Shown here: positions 28,940 to 38,986 of the stretch, piece by piece | Position numbering within the stretch: the first letter of the stretch is position 1 | Layout of the letters: each line of letters opens with the position of its first letter | Program-made: the position numbers and the translations under genes | Source of the DNA: Pseudomonas alkylphenolica | GTDB taxonomy: Bacteria; Pseudomonadota; Gammaproteobacteria; Pseudomonadales; Pseudomonadaceae | Assembly (NCBI RefSeq): GCF_016009175.1 | Contig: NZ_JADUCM010000017.1 | Location: 1-64,000, forward strand | Length of the DNA: 64,000 nt | Direction of reading: 5' to 3' | Notes under the pieces: generated by a model | The model's database searches: none | What the model was told of the DNA's origin: nothing | The model's input: the letters and a program-made list of their open reading frames with translations, nothing else

Positions 28940-31257
28940 CACTTCTTCTTCATCTGCTTGGCATTGGCGAACAGGGCGGCCATGGCGTTGTTGGCCGGTG
29001 GCGCGGTGTCCTTGACGCGCGGCGCAGCGCTTTGCTGGCGCGGTGCCGAACCCGGGCGGCTGCCACGTGCACCGTCGACTTTCTCGCCCGGTGTATCGCT
29101 CATGCGCATCGACAGGCCAACGCGTTTACGCGGGATGTCGACTTCCATGACCTTGACCTTGACCACGTCACCGGCTTTCACCGCCTCACGCGGGTCTTTG
29201 ATGAACTTCTCCGACAACGCGGAGATATGCACCAGGCCGTCCTGATGCACGCCGATATCGACGAAAGCACCAAAGTTGGTGACGTTGGTCACCACGCCTT
29301 CGAGGATCATCCCCAGTTGCAGGTCCTTGAGGTCTTCGACGCCTTCCTGGAACTCGGCGGTCTTGAACTCCGGACGCGGGTCGCGGCCAGGCTTGTCCAG
29401 CTCCTGGAGGATGTCGGTGACGGTCGGCAAGCCGAAGGACTCGTCGGTGAACTTCTTCGGGTCCAGGCGCTTGAGGAAGCCGCTGTCGCCGATCAGCGAG
29501 CGGATGTCGCGGTCGGTGTCGGCAGCGATGCGTTGAACCAGCGGATAGGCTTCCGGGTGAACGGCCGAAGCGTCCAGCGGGTTGTCGCCGTTCATCACGC
29601 GCAGGAAGCCTGCGGCCTGTTCAAAGGTCTTTTCGCCCAGGCGGCTGACTTTTTTCAGCGCCGCGCGGGTTTTGAACGCACCGTTGGCGTCACGGTGCGC
29701 CACGATGTTTTGCGCCAGGGTGCTGTTGAGGCCGGAGATGCGTGCCAGCAGGGCGACCGAGGCGGTGTTGACGTCGACGCCGACGGCGTTCACGCAGTCC
29801 TCGACCACAGCATCCAGGCCGCGCGCCAGCTTGAGCTGCGAGACGTCGTGCTGGTACTGGCCGACACCGATGGACTTCGGATCGATCTTCACCAGTTCAG
29901 CCAGTGGGTCCTGAAGACGGCGGGCAATGGAGACCGCACCACGGATCGACACGTCCAGGTCCGGGAACTCGCGGGCTGCCAGTTCCGAGGCCGAGTACAC
30001 CGAAGCGCCGGCTTCGGAGACCATGATCTTGGTCATTTTCAGTGCTGGGTATTTTTTGATCAGCTCGGCGGCCAGTTTGTCGGTCTCGCGGCTGGCGGTA
30101 CCGTTACCGATGGCAATCAGCTCAACCGAATGCTTGGCGCACAGGGCGGCGAGCACGGCGATGGTCTGGTCCCACTGGTTTTTCGGCACGTGCGGGTAAA
30201 CCGTGGCGGTGTCGAGCAGTTTGCCGGTGGCGTCGACCACCGCGACCTTGCAACCGGTGCGCAGGCCCGGGTCAAGGCCCAGGGTCGCGCGCGGGCCGGC
30301 TGGCGCGGCCAGCAGCAGGTCGTGCAGGTTGCGGGCAAAAACGTTGATGGCCTCGCCTTCGGCGTTGTCGCGCAACTCACCAAACAGGTCGGTTTCCAGG
30401 TGGCTGTAGAGCTTGACCTTCCAGGTCCAGCGCACCACCTCGGCCAACCATTTGTCGGCTGGACGGTTCTGGTTCTTCAGGCCGAAACGCTCGGCGATCA
30501 TCAGTTCGCACGGGTGCAAGGTGCCGGGCAGTTCTTCGCCGACTTTCAGCGAGGCGGCCAGTACACCTTCGTTACGGCCACGGAAAATCGCCAGGGCGCG
30601 GTGCGACGGCACACTCTTGAGCAGTTCGTCGTGTTCGAAGTAGTCGCGGAACTTGGCGCCTTCTTCTTCCTTGCCAGCCACCAGGCGGGCACTGAGCACG
30701 GCTTCCTGCTTGAGGAAGTTGCGCAGTTTGTCGAGCAGGCTGGCGTCCTCGGCAAAGCGCTCCATCAGGATGTACTTGGCGCCTTCAAGGGCTGACTTGA
30801 CGTCGGCGACGCCTTTTTCGGCGTCGACAAAACGCGCCGCTTCAACCTCGGGACTCAGCTGTGGGTCGTTGAACAGGCCGTCAGCCAGCTCGCCCAGGCC
30901 GGCGTCCAGGGCGATCTGGCCCTTGGTGCGGCGCTTTTGCTTGTAGGGCAGGTAGAGGTCTTCGAGGCGGGTCTTGGTGTCGGCCAGTTTGATCTCGCGG
31001 GCCAGCTCCGGGGTCAGTTTGCCTTGCTCTTCGATGCTGGCCAGGATGCTGACGCGGCGTTCGTCCAGCTCTCGCAGGTAGCGCAGGCGTTCTTCCAGAT
31101 GGCGCAGCTGCGTGTCATCCAGGCTGCCGGTCACTTCTTTACGGTAACGGGCGATAAAAGGCACCGTCGAGCCTTCATCAAGCAGGGCCACGGCCGCTTC
31201 GACCTGTTGCGGGCGGACGCCGAGTTCTTCGGCGATGCGGCTGTTGATGCTGTCCAT
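28939..31257 (-). CDS. tex: RNA-binding transcriptional accessory protein Tex
   Basis: This 772-residue protein has the full Tex layout: N-terminal helical region ([19 protein letters not shown]), YqgF-like domain around residues 325-460 ([17 protein letters not shown]), helix-hairpin-helix ([18 protein letters not shown]), and a C-terminal S1 domain ([21 protein letters not shown]). The C-terminal tail beyond S1 is low-complexity and basic. Tex binds nucleic acids and transcription complexes. The ATG at 31257 (MDSINSRI) has AGGTGG upstream. It is divergent from ompR. Confidence 0.94.
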   Translation of the reverse strand: MDSINSRIAEELGVRPQQVEAAVALLDEGSTVPFIARYRKEVTGSLDDTQLRHLEERLRYLRELDERRVSILASIEEQGKLTPELAREIKLADTKTRLEDLYLPYKQKRRTKGQIALDAGLGELADGLFNDPQLSPEVEAARFVDAEKGVADVKSALEGAKYILMERFAEDASLLDKLRNFLKQEAVLSARLVAGKEEEGAKFRDYFEHDELLKSVPSHRALAIFRGRNEGVLAASLKVGEELPGTLHPCELMIAERFGLKNQNRPADKWLAEVVRWTWKVKLYSHLETDLFGELRDNAEGEAINVFARNLHDLLLAAPAGPRATLGLDPGLRTGCKVAVVDATGKLLDTATVYPHVPKNQWDQTIAVLAALCAKHSVELIAIGNGTASRETDKLAAELIKKYPALKMTKIMVSEAGASVYSASELAAREFPDLDVSIRGAVSIARRLQDPLAELVKIDPKSIGVGQYQHDVSQLKLARGLDAVVEDCVNAVGVDVNTASVALLARISGLNSTLAQNIVAHRDANGAFKTRAALKKVSRLGEKTFEQAAGFLRVMNGDNPLDASAVHPEAYPLVQRIAADTDRDIRSLIGDSGFLKRLDPKKFTDESFGLPTVTDILQELDKPGRDPRPEFKTAEFQEGVEDLKDLQLGMILEGVVTNVTNFGAFVDIGVHQDGLVHISALSEKFIKDPREAVKAGDVVKVKVMEVDIPRKRVGLSMRMSDTPGEKVDGARGSRPGSAPRQQSAAPRVKDTAPPANNAMAALFANAKQMKKK

Positions 31258-31498
31258 AAAACCACCTGACATAGTGTGATGACAAAGGCCGCGGACGGGC
31301 GCCAATAGGGCGCTCGGGTCAGTGCGGCGCTGGCTGAAAGCGGCGCATTATACCCAGTGCAAACAGGTTGCGGTGATAGCAGCGCGCCAGCTATCGACCG
31401 GGTCGAACTGGCGCACAGGGAAAAATCTGCTAACAATGCACACGGCACGGTCAATGGCGGCTAAGCCATAATGCGTGCCGAGATTAGAGGAGTTATCA
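31258..31498. promoter_or_regulatory. Divergent tex/ompR intergenic region
   Basis: This 241-bp region should carry the promoters of tex (minus) and ompR (plus). A GCCATAATGCG near 31464 may include an ompR -10 (CATAAT), about 35 bp before the ATG. I see no strong dyad or regulator site. Confidence 0.3.
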
Positions 31499-32239
31499 AT
31501 GAGCAGCACTGCACAAACCGCTGAAGGCGAAAAAATTCTCATCGTCGATGACGACCCGGGCTTGAGCAGCCTGTTGGAACGTTTCTTCACCAGCAAGGGT
31601 TATCGCGCCCGTGCCGTGCCCAATACCGAGCAGATGGACCGCCTGCTGGCCCGCGAAGTATTCAACCTGGTGGTCCTTGACCTGATGCTGCCTGGCGAAG
31701 ACGGCCTGACCGCCTGTCGGCGCCTGCGCGCGGCAAACAACCAGATCCCGATCATCATGCTCACCGCCAAGGGCGATGAGCTGAGCCGGATCAAGGGGCT
31801 GGAGCTGGGCGCTGACGACTACCTGGCCAAACCGTTCAACCCTGACGAGCTGATGGCGCGGGTCAAGGCCGTGCTGCGTCGTCAGGCCCCCACGGTGCCG
31901 GGTGCACCGGGCAGCGAAGACGAAACCGTCACCTTCGGTGACTACGAGCTGTCGCTGGCGACCCGTGAGCTCAAGCGCGGCGAAGAAGTGCACATGCTCA
32001 CCACCGGTGAGTTCGCGGTGCTCAAGGCCCTGGTCATGCATGCCCGCGAGCCGCTGACCCGCGACAAGCTGATGAACCTGGCGCGTGGCCGCGAGTGGGA
32101 TGCGCTGGAGCGCTCCATCGACGTTCAGATCTCCCGCCTGCGGCGCATGATCGAACCCGACCCGTCGAAGCCGCGCTATATCCAGACGGTCTGGGGCGTT
32201 GGTTACGTGTTCGTACCGGATGGCAATGCCAGCAAGTGA
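31499..32239 (+). CDS. ompR: Two-component response regulator OmpR
   Basis: This 246-residue OmpR/PhoB-type regulator has a receiver domain with acidic pocket VDDDPG (17-22), phosphoacceptor D61 in VVLDLMLPGEDG, the conserved lysine in YLAKPFNP, and a C-terminal winged helix (LTRDKLMNLARGREWDALERSIDVQISRLRRMIEP-type region, residues about 180-215). It is partnered with EnvZ downstream for osmotic and envelope responses. The ATG at 31499 (MSSTAQTAEG) is preferred; TTAGAGGAG lies upstream. A terminator-like hairpin separates it from envZ. Confidence 0.94.
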   Translation: MSSTAQTAEGEKILIVDDDPGLSSLLERFFTSKGYRARAVPNTEQMDRLLAREVFNLVVLDLMLPGEDGLTACRRLRAANNQIPIIMLTAKGDELSRIKGLELGADDYLAKPFNPDELMARVKAVLRRQAPTVPGAPGSEDETVTFGDYELSLATRELKRGEEVHMLTTGEFAVLKALVMHAREPLTRDKLMNLARGREWDALERSIDVQISRLRRMIEPDPSKPRYIQTVWGVGYVFVPDGNASK

Positions 32240-32268
32240 TGTTTCGTTTGTAGACGTCAGCCACTGCA

Positions 32269-32300
32269 AACAGGGCGAACCTTCGGGTTGCCCTGTTTTT
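32269..32300 (+). terminator. Terminator-like hairpin between ompR and envZ
   Basis: AACAGGGCGAACC / GGGTTGCCCTGTT with loop TTC (one-base offset in the stem) is followed by TTTTT. It has the form of an intrinsic terminator and lies 30 bp after ompR. It probably lets only part of transcription reach envZ. Confidence 0.8.
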
Positions 32301-32365
32301 GCGTGTGCAAAGTCCGCAAAGCCTGCGAGCCATGCTCGTTCCTGCAAAGTGTGTAGCCGTTGTCG

Positions 32366-33679
32366 ATGAAAACGCCCCTGTGGTTCCCGCAAAGCTTCTT
32401 CGCCCGCACCCTCTGGCTGGTGCTGATCGTCGTGCTGTTCTCCAAGGCGCTGACCTTGGTTTACCTGCTGATGAACGAAGACGTGCTGGTCGATCGCCAG
32501 TACAGCCACGGCGTAGCCTTGACCCTGCGCGCCTACTGGGCGGCCGATGAGTCCGACCGGGACAAGATTGCCGAAGCTGCCGGGTTGATCCGGGTGGTGG
32601 GCTCCGGTGTGCCGGAGGGCGAGCAACACTGGCCCTACAGCGAAATCTACCAGCGCCAGATGCAGGCGGAGCTGGGTGCTGACACCGAGGTACGCCTGCG
32701 CATTCACGCGCCGCCCGCGCTGTGGGTGCGGGCGCCAAGCCTGGGTGATGGCTGGTTGAAGGTGCCGCTGTACCCGCACCCTTTGCGTGGCCAGAAAATC
32801 TGGAGCGTGCTGGGCTGGTTCCTGGCCATCGGGCTGTTGTCCACAGCCTCGGCGTGGATCTTTGTGCGCCAGCTCAATCAGCCGCTCAAGCGCCTGGTAT
32901 TTGCTGCCCGGCAACTGGGGCAGGGGCGTAGCGTCAGGCTGCCGATCAGTGATACGCCCAGCGAGATGACCGAGGTGTACCGCGCCTTCAACCAGATGGC
33001 CGAAGATGTCGAACAGGCCGGACGCGAGCGGGAACTGATGCTTGCAGGCGTTTCACATGACTTGCGCACACCCCTGACCCGCCTGCGCCTGTCGCTGTCG
33101 TTGCTGGCCAATGAAAGCGACCTGACCGACGACATGGTGCGCGACATTGAAGACATGGACGCCATCCTCGACCAGTTCCTGGCGTTTATTCGCGATGGGC
33201 GTGACGAGCCGGTGGAGCAGGTCGATCTGAGCGATCTGGTGCGTGAGGTGGTGGCGCCCTTCAACCAGCCCGAAGAGCGGGTGCGCCTGTGCCTTGAGCC
33301 GATTCCGCCGTTCCCGCTGCGCCGGGTGTCGCTCAAGCGCCTGTTGAACAACCTGATCGGCAACGCCCTTTACCATGCGGGCAAAGGCGTCGAGGTGGCG
33401 GCGTATGTCTCCGGTGACAGTAGCGCGCCCTATGTAGTGCTTAGTGTGCTGGACCGTGGGGCGGGCATCGACCCGAACGAGCTGGAAGGTATTTTCAACC
33501 CGTTCATTCGTGGCGACCGGGCCCGCAGTGGCAAGGGCACGGGGTTGGGGCTGGCAATCGTCAAGCGTATTGCCGCCCAGCACGGCGGCAATGTCGAGCT
33601 GCGCAACCGCTCCGGTGGCGGGCTGGAAGCCCGCGTGCGCCTGCCGTTGGGGTTGCTGTTGCCGCGTGACGCGGTGTAA
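32366..33679 (+). CDS. envZ: Sensor histidine kinase EnvZ
   Basis: This 437-residue membrane histidine kinase has TM1 at about residues 11-32, a periplasmic sensor domain of about 110 residues, TM2 near 150-170, HAMP, HisKA with the phosphoacceptor histidine in GVSHDLRTPLTRL, and HATPase with N-box LNNLIGNALYHA and G boxes DRGAGID, GKGTGLGLAIV. It phosphorylates and dephosphorylates OmpR. The ATG at 32366 (MKTPLWFPQ) is chosen over a TTG two codons upstream. It converges with rimK 3 bp away. Confidence 0.93.
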   Translation: MKTPLWFPQSFFARTLWLVLIVVLFSKALTLVYLLMNEDVLVDRQYSHGVALTLRAYWAADESDRDKIAEAAGLIRVVGSGVPEGEQHWPYSEIYQRQMQAELGADTEVRLRIHAPPALWVRAPSLGDGWLKVPLYPHPLRGQKIWSVLGWFLAIGLLSTASAWIFVRQLNQPLKRLVFAARQLGQGRSVRLPISDTPSEMTEVYRAFNQMAEDVEQAGRERELMLAGVSHDLRTPLTRLRLSLSLLANESDLTDDMVRDIEDMDAILDQFLAFIRDGRDEPVEQVDLSDLVREVVAPFNQPEERVRLCLEPIPPFPLRRVSLKRLLNNLIGNALYHAGKGVEVAAYVSGDSSAPYVVLSVLDRGAGIDPNELEGIFNPFIRGDRARSGKGTGLGLAIVKRIAAQHGGNVELRNRSGGGLEARVRLPLGLLLPRDAV

Positions 33680-33682
33680 GCG

Positions 33683-34588
33683 CTAGCCTTTGCCTTTGGT
33701 GCGGGTCAGGTTTGGCCCGCCGTTCTTTTCCAGGTGTTCGATGATCATCCCGGCCACGTCCTTGGTGGTGGTGACCTCGATGCCTTCAAGGCCGGGCGAA
33801 GAGTTCACCTCCATCACCAGCGGGCCGTGATTGGAGCGCAGGATGTCCACACCTGCAACGCTCAGGCCCATGACCTTGGCCGCGCGAATGGCGGTCATGC
33901 GTTCTTCCGGGGTGATCTTGATCAGGCTGGCGGTGCCGCCACGGTGCAGGTTGGAGCGGAACTCACCTGGCTTGGCCTGGCGCTTCATCGAGGCAATGAC
34001 CTTGTCACCGACCACGAAGCAGCGAATGTCTGCGCCACCGGCTTCCTTGATGTACTCCTGAACCATGATGTTCTGCTTCAGGCCCATGAAGGCCTCGATC
34101 ACAGACTCAGCTGCCTTGGTGGTTTCGCACAGCACCACGCCAATGCCTTGGGTGCCTTCGAGCACCTTGATCACCAGCGGCGCGCCGTTGACCATCTGGA
34201 TGAGGTCGGGGATATCGTCCGGCGAGTGCGCAAAACCGGTTACCGGCAGGCCGATGCCACGGCGTGACAGCAGTTGCAGCGAGCGCAGCTTGTCGCGCGA
34301 ACGGGCAATGGCCACCGATTCGTTCAGCGGGAACACGCCCATCATTTCGAACTGGCGCAACACGGCGCAGCCATAGAACGTGACCGAGGCGCCAATGCGC
34401 GGGATGACCGCATCAAAGCCTTCCAGCGGTTTGCCGCGGTAGTGGATCTGCGGCTTGTGGCTGGCAATGTTCATATAGGCGCGCAGGGTATCGATCACGA
34501 CCATCTCATGGCCTCGTGCAGTTCCGGCTTCAACCAGACGACGAGTGGAATACAGACGCGGGTTACGCGACAGCACGGCGATCTTCAT
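33683..34588 (-). CDS. rimK: Ribosomal protein S6 glutamate ligase RimK
   Basis: This 301-residue ATP-grasp ligase has a recognisable [21 protein letters not shown] start, [15 protein letters not shown] (nucleotide-binding), and the metal-site stretch [14 protein letters not shown]. It adds glutamate residues to the C-terminus of ribosomal protein S6, altering ribosome output. Its ATG overlaps the rimB stop by ATGA. In P. fluorescens the rimABK genes link this modification to cyclic-di-GMP and colonisation; here I see only rimB and rimK. Confidence 0.93.
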   Translation of the reverse strand: MKIAVLSRNPRLYSTRRLVEAGTARGHEMVVIDTLRAYMNIASHKPQIHYRGKPLEGFDAVIPRIGASVTFYGCAVLRQFEMMGVFPLNESVAIARSRDKLRSLQLLSRRGIGLPVTGFAHSPDDIPDLIQMVNGAPLVIKVLEGTQGIGVVLCETTKAAESVIEAFMGLKQNIMVQEYIKEAGGADIRCFVVGDKVIASMKRQAKPGEFRSNLHRGGTASLIKITPEERMTAIRAAKVMGLSVAGVDILRSNHGPLVMEVNSSPGLEGIEVTTTKDVAGMIIEHLEKNGGPNLTRTKGKG

Positions 34589-35076
34589 GCAACACCTGTG
34601 AAAGGAGAAATAGTGGCCGGGAATGCCGGCTTGTCCTGAACATACTTGAGCCCCGGGTTGACCACCAACTGGCCATGGATCAGGGCTTTGGAACCGAGTA
34701 AAAGGCGATAGCGCATGGCCTTGCGGCAGGCCAGGGTGAATTCGACCTCCCAGACCCTGTCACCCAGCGCCAGCGGCGTGCGGATCACATAGCGGGTCTG
34801 GGCCTGGCCGTTGGAGCTCTTGATGGTTTTCATGGTCACCAGCGGCGCTTCGCAGCGCCGGTGACGCAACTGCACCACGGAGCCCAGGTGAGCGTTGAAG
34901 CGCACCCAGGGCTCGCCGTTACGCTCGAAGGGCTCGACTTCGGTGGCATGCAGGCTCGAGGTACTGGCGCCGGTGTCGATTTTGGCGCGCAGACCGGCCA
35001 CGCCCAGGTCGGGCAAGGCTACCCACTCGCGCAGGCCAATCACAGTCAAATGGTCAAATGTCTTCAAAATGCTCAA
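34585..35076 (-). CDS. rimB: RimB, retropepsin-like aspartic protease of the RimBK system
   Basis: This roughly 163-residue retropepsin-like (ATP-dependent zinc protease family, DUF785-type) protein has the single-domain aspartic motif [16 protein letters not shown] (residues about 29-44). In P. fluorescens RimB is the protease that removes glutamates added to S6 by RimK. There is no ATG near the start: TTG at 35076 or TTG at 35067 (MKTFDHLTV) are candidates, and the frame is open further upstream with no start codon. It is divergent from hslR. Confidence 0.85.
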   Translation of the reverse strand: MSILKTFDHLTVIGLREWVALPDLGVAGLRAKIDTGASTSSLHATEVEPFERNGEPWVRFNAHLGSVVQLRHRRCEAPLVTMKTIKSSNGQAQTRYVIRTPLALGDRVWEVEFTLACRKAMRYRLLLGSKALIHGQLVVNPGLKYVQDKPAFPATISPFTGVA

Positions 35077-35210
35077 CCAGCGTAGGAAGTCGTCAGGCCG
35101 AAAATCCGGCGTGCACGACAGGTCGGTGAACTGTAAGCACGCGGCGGTTTTTTTGCATCCGCCAGATACGGTAGTACAGTTCGGTTAACGAAAAAATGCG
35201 GGGAAATGTC

Positions 35211-35612
35211 ATGGCACAAAAGGCCGAAGAGGACGACAAGGTTCGTCTGGACAAATGGCTGTGGGCGGCGCGTTTCTACAAGACCCGCGCACTGGCCAAA
35301 ACGGCCATCGAAAGTGGCAAGGTGCATTGCCGGGGGGAGCGCTGCAAGCCGGGCAAAGAGCCGCGCATCGGCGACGAATTCGTCTTGCGTACCGGCTTTG
35401 ATGAGCGCACGGTGGTGGTCAGGGCGCTGTCGGTGGTGCGCCGTGGCGCGCCCGAGGCCCAGGCCCTCTATGAAGAAACGGCCGAAAGCGTCGAAAAGCG
35501 CGAGAAAGCGGCAGCCCTGCGCAAGGCGGGTGCCCTGGGCGTGACGACCGACGGTCGGCCAACCAAGAAACAACGGCGCCAGCTCCACCAGCTTCACGAC
35601 CGCGCTGGTTAA
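35211..35612 (+). CDS. hslR: Heat-shock S4-domain protein HslR (Hsp15)
   Basis: This 133-residue protein has an N-terminal S4 RNA-binding domain ([23 protein letters not shown]) and a basic C-terminal helix ([16 protein letters not shown]). Hsp15 rescues stalled 50S subunits carrying nascent chains. The ATG at 35211 with GGGGA 6 bases upstream is preferred to the ATG at 35196. It is followed 62 bp later by hslO, the usual pairing. Confidence 0.92.
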   Translation: MAQKAEEDDKVRLDKWLWAARFYKTRALAKTAIESGKVHCRGERCKPGKEPRIGDEFVLRTGFDERTVVVRALSVVRRGAPEAQALYEETAESVEKREKAAALRKAGALGVTTDGRPTKKQRRQLHQLHDRAG

Positions 35613-35674
35613 CGGGGGCGGGGCGCACTGATAAACTAGGCGCCATTAACTCATTTACGCGAAATCCCGAACCC

Positions 35675-36577
35675 ATGTCTGAATTGCCGGATACCGATTA
35701 CACCCAACGCTTCCTCTTCGACGACCGCGATGTGCGCGGTGAAATGGTCGGGCTGGAGCGCAGCTACGCCGAAGTGCTGGCCAAGCACCCGTACCCGCAG
35801 CCCGTCGCGCAGTTGCTCGGCGAGCTGATGGCGGCGGCTGCGCTGCTGGTCGGCACCCTCAAGTTCGATGGCCTGCTGATCCTTCAGGCACAGTCGAGCG
35901 GACCGGTGCCCCTGCTGGCCATCGAATGCACCAGCGAGCACGAGATTCGCGGCCTGGCGCGCTATGTGGCCGAGCAGATCCAGGATGATGCAACGCTTGC
36001 CGACCTGATGCCTGGCGGGCATTTGGTCCTGACCATCACTCCGGTCAACGGTCAGCGCTACCAGGGCACCGTGGAGCTGGACGGCAAGGACCTGTCGGAA
36101 TGTTTCACCAACTATTTCGTCATGTCCCAGCAGATCAACACCTGCATTTCCCTCGCCGCCGACGGCCTGCGCGCCCGTGGCCTTCTGGTGCAGCAACTGC
36201 CCGCCGACCGCCAGAAGGACATCGAAGAGCGCGAGGAAAGCTGGAACCACGTGAAGGCCTTGGCCAACACGGTGAAAGCCGAGGAACTGCTGGGCCTGGA
36301 CAACGAAACCATGTTGCATCGCCTGTACCACGAGGATGCCGTGCGCCTGTTCGACATCCAGCCGCTGCACTTCCGCTGCAGCTGCTCGCGGGAGCGTTCC
36401 GCCAACGCTCTGGTCAGCCTGGGTGAACAGGACGCCCTGGCGCTGGTCAATGAACATGGCGGCAAGATCGAGGTCGATTGCCAGTTCTGCAACCAGCACT
36501 ACGTGTTCGACGCCGCCGATATCGAGCAATTGTTCGCCGGTGGCGGTGTAAACGCACCGTCAGATACTCGTCACTAA
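35675..36577 (+). CDS. hslO: Redox-regulated chaperone Hsp33 (HslO)
   Basis: This 300-residue chaperone has the C-terminal zinc/redox switch of four cysteines: CSC ([10 protein letters not shown]) and CQFC ([10 protein letters not shown]). On oxidation these release zinc and activate holdase function. The N-terminal domain ([20 protein letters not shown]) matches Hsp33. Cytoplasmic. It follows hslR and precedes the pckA promoter. Confidence 0.94.
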   Translation: MSELPDTDYTQRFLFDDRDVRGEMVGLERSYAEVLAKHPYPQPVAQLLGELMAAAALLVGTLKFDGLLILQAQSSGPVPLLAIECTSEHEIRGLARYVAEQIQDDATLADLMPGGHLVLTITPVNGQRYQGTVELDGKDLSECFTNYFVMSQQINTCISLAADGLRARGLLVQQLPADRQKDIEEREESWNHVKALANTVKAEELLGLDNETMLHRLYHEDAVRLFDIQPLHFRCSCSRERSANALVSLGEQDALALVNEHGGKIEVDCQFCNQHYVFDAADIEQLFAGGGVNAPSDTRH

Positions 36578-36598
36578 AACGTTTCATCACAGGTAAAT

Positions 36599-36652
36599 CT
36601 CCTGTCTAACGCCGTAAAAGCGCCGTTCTGACAGGAGGGCCCTACTTTTTTT
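36599..36652 (+). terminator. Probable hslO terminator (long hairpin and T7)
   Basis: Arms CTCCTGTC (36599-36606) and GACAGGAG (36630-36637), with partial pairing inside (AACG/CGTT), are followed after 8 bases by seven T. The gap before the T run makes it an imperfect intrinsic terminator. Confidence 0.5.
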
Positions 36653-36661
36653 GGGCGTTTC

Positions 36662-36714
36662 TGGCATAATCCGGCCACTTTTTTCGCTGTAGTAGTTTTC
36701 AAAGCTCTACTACA
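36662..36714 (+). promoter_or_regulatory. pckA promoter and RccR-like operator
   Basis: TGGCATAAT (36662-36670) is an extended -10. About 18 bp later a perfect 8-bp dyad TGTAGTAG-N11-CTACTACA spans 36688-36714, thus TGTAGT...ACTACA. This resembles the site described for RccR, the RpiR-type regulator responding to KDPG that controls gluconeogenic and glyoxylate genes in pseudomonads. The position just after the expected start would suit repression. Confidence 0.55.
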
Positions 36715-36756
36715 AAACGTTTGGAGCACTCGGCCGCAGGCCGGATGGGGAATCTC

Positions 36757-38304
36757 ATGACGCAAGCCAACAACACCGTGTACACCGACCTGAGCGTCGA
36801 TGAGCTGGTAAAAGAAGCGCTGAACCGCGGTGAAGGCGAGCTGGCCGATACTGGCGCGCTGGTCGTGAAAACTGGTCACCGCACCGGTCGTTCGCCGGTT
36901 GACCGTTTCATCGTCGAAGAGCCGTCCACTCAGGACGCCATCGCCTGGGGCCCGATCAACCGCAAGTTCCCGGCCGACAAGTTCGATGCCCTGTGGGACC
37001 GCGTTGAAGCGTTCAACAACGCTCAAGAGCATTTCGTTTCCTACGTTCACGTAGGCGCCGCCGCCGAGCACTACCTGCCGGTGAAGATGACCACCCAGAC
37101 TGCCTGGCAGAACCTGTTCGGTCGTTGCCTGTTCATCAACCCGGAGCAAGGCCAGTACAACCCGGCTTCGCGCGGCGAGTGGCAGATCCTCAACGTCGCC
37201 AACTTCGAGTGCGTGCCAGAGCGTGACGGCACCAACTCCGATGGCTGCGTGATCCTCAACTTCGCCCAGAAGAAAGTACTGATCGCAGGCATGCGTTATG
37301 CCGGCGAAATGAAGAAAGCCATGTTCTCGGTGCAGAACTTCCTGCTGCCGGCTGCTGACGTGCTGCCAATGCACTGCGCTGCCAACATCGGCGAAGAAGG
37401 CGATGTCACCCTGTTCTTCGGTCTGTCGGGTACCGGCAAGACCACCCTGTCGGCTGACGAAAGCCGTTACCTGATCGGTGACGACGAGCACGGTTGGGGC
37501 GAAGGCGTTGTCTTCAACATGGAAGGCGGCTGCTACGCCAAGTGCATCGACCTGTCCGAGAAGAACGAGCCGGTCATCTGGAAAGCCATCAAGCACGGCG
37601 CAGTGCTGGAAAACGTCGTGATCGACGATGCCAAGCACGCCGACTACGCCGATGTCAGCCTGACCCAGAACAGCCGCGCCGCCTACCCGCTGGAGCACGT
37701 TGCCAAGCGTTCGGAAGCGAACCTGGGTGGCGAGCCTAACGCCGTTATCTTCCTGACTTGCGACCTGACTGGCGTGCTGCCACCGGTTTCGATCCTGAAC
37801 AACGAGCAGGCCGCCTACCACTTCCTGTCCGGCTACACCGCGCTGGTTGGTTCCACCGAAATGGGCTCGGGCGGCGGCATCAAGTCGACCTTCTCCACCT
37901 GCTTCGGCGCGCCGTTCTTCCCGCGTCCTGCTGGTGAGTACGCTGAGCTGCTGATCAAGCGTATCAACGGCTTCAACTCCAAGGTCTACCTGGTCAACAC
38001 CGGCTGGACCGGTGGTGGCTACGGCGTCGGCAAGCGCTTCAACATTCCGACCACCCGTGCAGTGATCGCAGCGATCCAGAGCGGCGCGCTGGTCGGTGCC
38101 GAGACCGAGCACCTGGACATCATCAACCTCGACGTGCCAAAAGCCGTTGAAGGCGTTGATACCGTCCTGCTGAACCCACGCAACACCTGGGCTGACCAGG
38201 CTGCGTACGATGAAGCCGCCAAGGCCCTGGCCAAGCTGTTCATCGAGAACTTCAAGAAGTTCGAAGTTTCCGACGCCATCAAGGCGGCTGGCCCACAGCT
38301 GTAA
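36757..38304 (+). CDS. pckA: Phosphoenolpyruvate carboxykinase (ATP) PckA
   Basis: This 515-residue enzyme converts oxaloacetate and ATP to PEP, CO2 and ADP in gluconeogenesis. The nucleotide loop [15 protein letters not shown] (P-loop) and the metal/substrate stretches [26 protein letters not shown] and [16 protein letters not shown] are intact. The ATG at 36757 (MTQANNTV) has GGATGGGG upstream. A strong terminator follows. The likely regulator is discussed with the leader dyad. Confidence 0.95.
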   Translation: MTQANNTVYTDLSVDELVKEALNRGEGELADTGALVVKTGHRTGRSPVDRFIVEEPSTQDAIAWGPINRKFPADKFDALWDRVEAFNNAQEHFVSYVHVGAAAEHYLPVKMTTQTAWQNLFGRCLFINPEQGQYNPASRGEWQILNVANFECVPERDGTNSDGCVILNFAQKKVLIAGMRYAGEMKKAMFSVQNFLLPAADVLPMHCAANIGEEGDVTLFFGLSGTGKTTLSADESRYLIGDDEHGWGEGVVFNMEGGCYAKCIDLSEKNEPVIWKAIKHGAVLENVVIDDAKHADYADVSLTQNSRAAYPLEHVAKRSEANLGGEPNAVIFLTCDLTGVLPPVSILNNEQAAYHFLSGYTALVGSTEMGSGGGIKSTFSTCFGAPFFPRPAGEYAELLIKRINGFNSKVYLVNTGWTGGGYGVGKRFNIPTTRAVIAAIQSGALVGAETEHLDIINLDVPKAVEGVDTVLLNPRNTWADQAAYDEAAKALAKLFIENFKKFEVSDAIKAAGPQL

Positions 38305-38325
38305 GCTGTAGCTAGCGCGAGACTG

Positions 38326-38353
38326 AAAAGCCGCCCTCAGGGGCGGCTTTTTC
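38326..38353 (+). terminator. Rho-independent terminator of pckA
   Basis: AAAGCCGCCC-TCA-GGGGCGGCTTTTT begins 22 bp after the pckA stop, with a run of T. A strong canonical terminator. Confidence 0.95.
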
Positions 38354-38367
38354 GTGTCTGTTGTGAT

Positions 38368-38454
38368 CTGCAGGAGCCGGCTTGCCGGCGATGGCGTCCA
38401 CGCGGTGCCAACGTCTTCGCATCGCTTGCATCGCTGGCAAGCCAGCTCCTACAG
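38368..38454. repeat. REP pair between pckA and a thioesterase gene
   Basis: The arms at 38368-38393 and 38429-38454 pair at 23 of 26 positions (CTGCAGGAGCC... and ...AGCTCCTACAG). Same family as 1-34 and 21138-21224, with slight drift. Confidence 0.85.
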
Positions 38455-38520
38455 GGGCCACTACAGGTTTGAAATATGGGAAGCTTGTGGCTGACTAACC
38501 CTTCCGAGCACAGAACAGCC

Positions 38521-38949
38521 ATGTCCGAAATGCCCCAACGTCACGACTTTCCCCATCTGCAGCCCGTGCTCACGCGCTGGCAAGACAACGACCTCAATGG
38601 CCACATCGCCGGTGCCACGGTGTACAGCTACTTTGAGACGACCATTCAGGCGTTTTTGCAGCAGCAGGCGGACCTGGATCTGCAGGAAGGGGAAGTGCTG
38701 GGGTTCGTGGTGAGTTCGGCAGCGGACTTTTTCGCCTTGCCGGCGTTTCCTGACACCCTGGAGGTCGGCTTGCGGGTTACCCGCCTGGCCGGCAGCACGG
38801 TGGAGTATCAGCTAGGCCTGTTTCAGGTCGGTGAGCAGCATCTGTGCGCTGCGGGGAAGGTGGTGCAGGTGTTTGTCGAGCGCAGTTCGGGGCAACCTGC
38901 GTCACTGTCAGTGCCGCTGCAGGCGGCATTGCTGCGCCTGCAGGGCTGA
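38521..38949 (+). CDS. 4HBT-type hotdog thioesterase with altered active-site motif
   Basis: This 142-residue hotdog protein is of the YbgC/4-hydroxybenzoyl-CoA thioesterase type. The usual DxxGHVNNxxYxxYFE motif appears as NDLNGHIAGATVYSYFET (residues about 22-39), so the asparagine pair is replaced by Ala-Gly while the aspartate, GH and YFE are kept. It could hydrolyse an acyl-CoA; with the changed motif its substrate or activity is uncertain. There is no strong ribosome site before the ATG at 38521. A REP pair precedes it. Confidence 0.78.
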   Translation: MSEMPQRHDFPHLQPVLTRWQDNDLNGHIAGATVYSYFETTIQAFLQQQADLDLQEGEVLGFVVSSAADFFALPAFPDTLEVGLRVTRLAGSTVEYQLGLFQVGEQHLCAAGKVVQVFVERSSGQPASLSVPLQAALLRLQG

Positions 38950-38986
38950 ATCTCATGACGCAAGCGTGGCGTGGGTTACGCCGCGC

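Noticed and set aside
35093..35158. A 21-codon frame (start MQKNRRVL) upstream of rimB as a candidate rimA
   Set aside because: It is very short, has no ribosome site, and its sequence shows no domain; I would not call it a gene.
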